Source of the DNA: Rubrivivax sp.
GTDB taxonomy: Bacteria; Pseudomonadota; Gammaproteobacteria; Burkholderiales; Burkholderiaceae_C
DNA length: 44,291 nucleotides
Direction: 5' to 3'
NCBI GenBank assembly: GCA_020848515.1
Contig: JADLIA010000129.1
Coordinates: 1 to 44,291 of the forward strand
Shown here: positions 43,160 to 44,291 of the stretch, piece after piece
How positions within the stretch are numbered: the stretch's first letter is position 1
How the letters are laid out: every line of letters starts with the position of its first letter
Notes under the pieces: generated by a model
What the model saw: only the letters and a program-made list of their open reading frames with translations
Databases searched by the model: none
What the model was told of the DNA's origin: nothing
Program-made: the position numbers and the translations under genes

Positions 43160-43945
43160 CTACACCGGGACGGTGTAGTTCAGCGCCATGCGCCCGCCGT
43201 CGACCATGACGATCTCGCCCGTGATGTAGCTGGCCGCGTCGCTGGCCAGAAAGGCCACCACGTCGGCGATTTCGCGCGGCTCACCCAGGCGCTTCATGGG
43301 GGTGCGCATCATGATCCGGTGGCGCGCGTCTTCGCTGGTCAGCACCGCCTGTGCCGCCAGCTCGGTGGCGATGGTGCCGGGGCCGACGGCGTTGACGCGC
43401 ACCCCGCGGTCGGCCAGCGCCAGCGCCATGGCGCGCGTGAGCTGGTTGATGCCGCCCTTGCTGACGTTGTAGCTGGCGATGTCGGGGATGGCCAGCACGC
43501 TGTTGACGCTGCTCATGTTGACGATGCTGCCGCGGCCGGCCTCGGCCATCGGCCGCGCCACCGCCTGGCCGACCAGGAAGGCGCCCTTGAGGTTGACGCG
43601 CAGCACGGCGTCGAAGTCGTCTTCCGTCACCTGCAGAAAAGGCGCCGCTTTGAAGATGCCGGCGTTGTTGACCAGCACGTCGATGCGGCCGTGCGCCTGC
43701 AGCACCTGGGCCACCAGGGCGTCGACCTGCGCCTTGTCGCCGACGTCGCAATGGACGTAGCTGGCGCCCAGCGCCTGCGCCAGCGCCTGGCCGGGTGCGT
43801 CGGCGATGTCGGCCAGCACCACCTGCGCGCCTTCCTGGGCGAAGCGGCGCGCGCAGGCTTCACCGATGCCCTGCGCGGCGCCGGTGACGATGACCACGCG
43901 GCCTTGCAGGCCGAAACAGATGGGGGGATGGGAGGTGGCGGTCAT
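43160..43945 (-). CDS. Short-chain dehydrogenase/reductase (classical SDR)
   Basis: A classical SDR of 261 residues. The cofactor loop is TGAAQGIG at 21-28, followed by ADIADA and CDVGD, then NNAG. The catalytic residues are S146, Y159 and K163. LGEPREIADVVAFLASDAASYITGEIVMVDGG is the family C-terminus. The substrate cannot be told; an alcohol, sugar or 3-hydroxyacyl substrate is possible. It shares an operon with the phosphoesterase gene. Start at 43945; no clear Shine-Dalgarno. Confidence 0.92.
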   Translation of the reverse strand: MTATSHPPICFGLQGRVVIVTGAAQGIGEACARRFAQEGAQVVLADIADAPGQALAQALGASYVHCDVGDKAQVDALVAQVLQAHGRIDVLVNNAGIFKAAPFLQVTEDDFDAVLRVNLKGAFLVGQAVARPMAEAGRGSIVNMSSVNSVLAIPDIASYNVSKGGINQLTRAMALALADRGVRVNAVGPGTIATELAAQAVLTSEDARHRIMMRTPMKRLGEPREIADVVAFLASDAASYITGEIVMVDGGRMALNYTVPV

Positions 43946-44021
43946 GGCGGCTGCGTTGGTCGCTGCGGGTCGGGGTGGATGGGCAGGCGCAGCTTAGCAG
44001 CCTGTGGCCGCAGGCGCGCGC

Positions 44022-44291
44022 TCACCGTGGGCGCGCCCGCTCTTCCAGCCAGCGCGCCAGCGCCTCGTGGCCGGCGCGGCGTGCGTGGTCGATCGCGGTC
44101 AGGCCCTGGCGGTCGGGCTGGCGCGGGTCGGCCCCGGCGTCCACCAGCGTGCGCGCGATGCCGACGTTGCCGCGCCGCGCCGTCAGCATCAGCGCGGTGC
44201 GGCCGGCGCTGTCGGTGGCGTTGACGGCGGCGCCCTGTTCCAGCGCGGCGCGGGCGGCGTCCGCCTGGCCGGCGGCGGCGGCGGCCAGCAG
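44022..44291 (-). CDS. Ankyrin-repeat protein, partial
   Basis: The C-terminal 89 residues of a gene cut by the window edge. Three ankyrin-type helices and loops are visible (AALEQGAAVNATDSAGRTALMLTARRGNVGIARTLVDAGADPRQPDRQGLTAIDHARRAGHEALARWLEERARPR). The repeat consensus G-x-T-A-L and A-A-x-x-G-x is present. It probably mediates protein binding; a signal peptide, if any, would lie outside the window. The upstream end is missing. Confidence 0.85.
   Translation of the reverse strand: MLAAAAAGQADAARAALEQGAAVNATDSAGRTALMLTARRGNVGIARTLVDAGADPRQPDRQGLTAIDHARRAGHEALARWLEERARPR

Overview
The window is a GC-rich (visibly about two-thirds G+C), gene-dense chromosomal segment of a betaproteobacterium, most likely of the family Comamonadaceae (Acidovorax/Ottowia-like). 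This rests on gene content and order (rarA; livHMGF; a Bug-type receptor; ribBX-ribH-nusB; ybgC-tolQRA; DnaE; a TRAP transporter), on the tRNA promoter style and on the interspersed nested-palindrome repeat. That placement is inference: no 16S gene is present. No phage, plasmid, CRISPR array, complete insertion sequence or defence island is visible. Nearly all genes are housekeeping or ordinary metabolism.

Layout. 1-596: a terminator, then a gene-free stretch of lower GC. 597-1904: rarA. 2141-5791: livH-livM-livG-livF, a branched-chain amino acid-type ABC importer without its binding-protein gene. 5878-8449: a Bug receptor (minus strand), a small secreted basic protein (plus) and an iron-sulfur flavin reductase (minus). 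8499-12737 (plus, except the tRNA): an SDR epimerase-like protein, an acyl-CoA dehydrogenase, tRNA-Leu(CAA) on the minus strand, cysM, a Nudix hydrolase and a TusA-like protein. 12862-17895: galU (minus), a degenerate 2-hydroxyacid dehydrogenase (plus) and valS (minus). 18322-20349: yedE-type transporter, tcdA and tRNA-Lys(UUU). 20438-22499 (minus): gluQRS and an FAD amine oxidase-like protein. 22647-26144: dnaE. 26473-28532: an OmpA-domain protein (minus), chaC and pdxH (plus). 28924-30189: glycerate kinase. 30463-36453: an eight-gene run ribBX-ribH-nusB-aminotransferase-ybgC-tolQ-tolR-tolA with overlaps or gaps of at most 12 bp. 36557-36970: gloA (minus). 37491-40407: a DctQ-DctM-DctP TRAP transporter. 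40567-44291 (minus): an acyl-CoA synthetase-like enzyme, a CpdA-like phosphoesterase, an SDR, and the end of an ankyrin-repeat gene cut by the window edge.

The most interesting signals lie in the DNA rather than in a new gene cluster. (1) A repeat made of two nested palindromes (an AT-rich CTAT...ATAG hairpin joined to a GGCGCTTG...CAAGCGCC hairpin) occurs about eleven times. Four copies sit inside reading frames (rarA, gluQRS, an aminotransferase, a phosphoesterase). One supplies the stop codon of the SDR gene at 8499-9419. One appears to supply the -10 promoter element of the Nudix gene. (2) A second family, about 238 bp with imperfect 20-bp terminal inverted repeats, looks like a non-autonomous MITE; there is one full copy and two partial copies. 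(3) Nine genes have a -10-like hexamer 6-8 nt before the start codon and no Shine-Dalgarno sequence, which suggests leaderless transcription. (4) Smaller oddities are a tol operon lacking tolB and pal at its end, a dehydrogenase paralogue with a lost catalytic His, a tRNA promoter inside the end of tcdA, and overlapping divergent promoters between tRNA-Leu and cysM.

I found no convincing undescribed multi-gene system.
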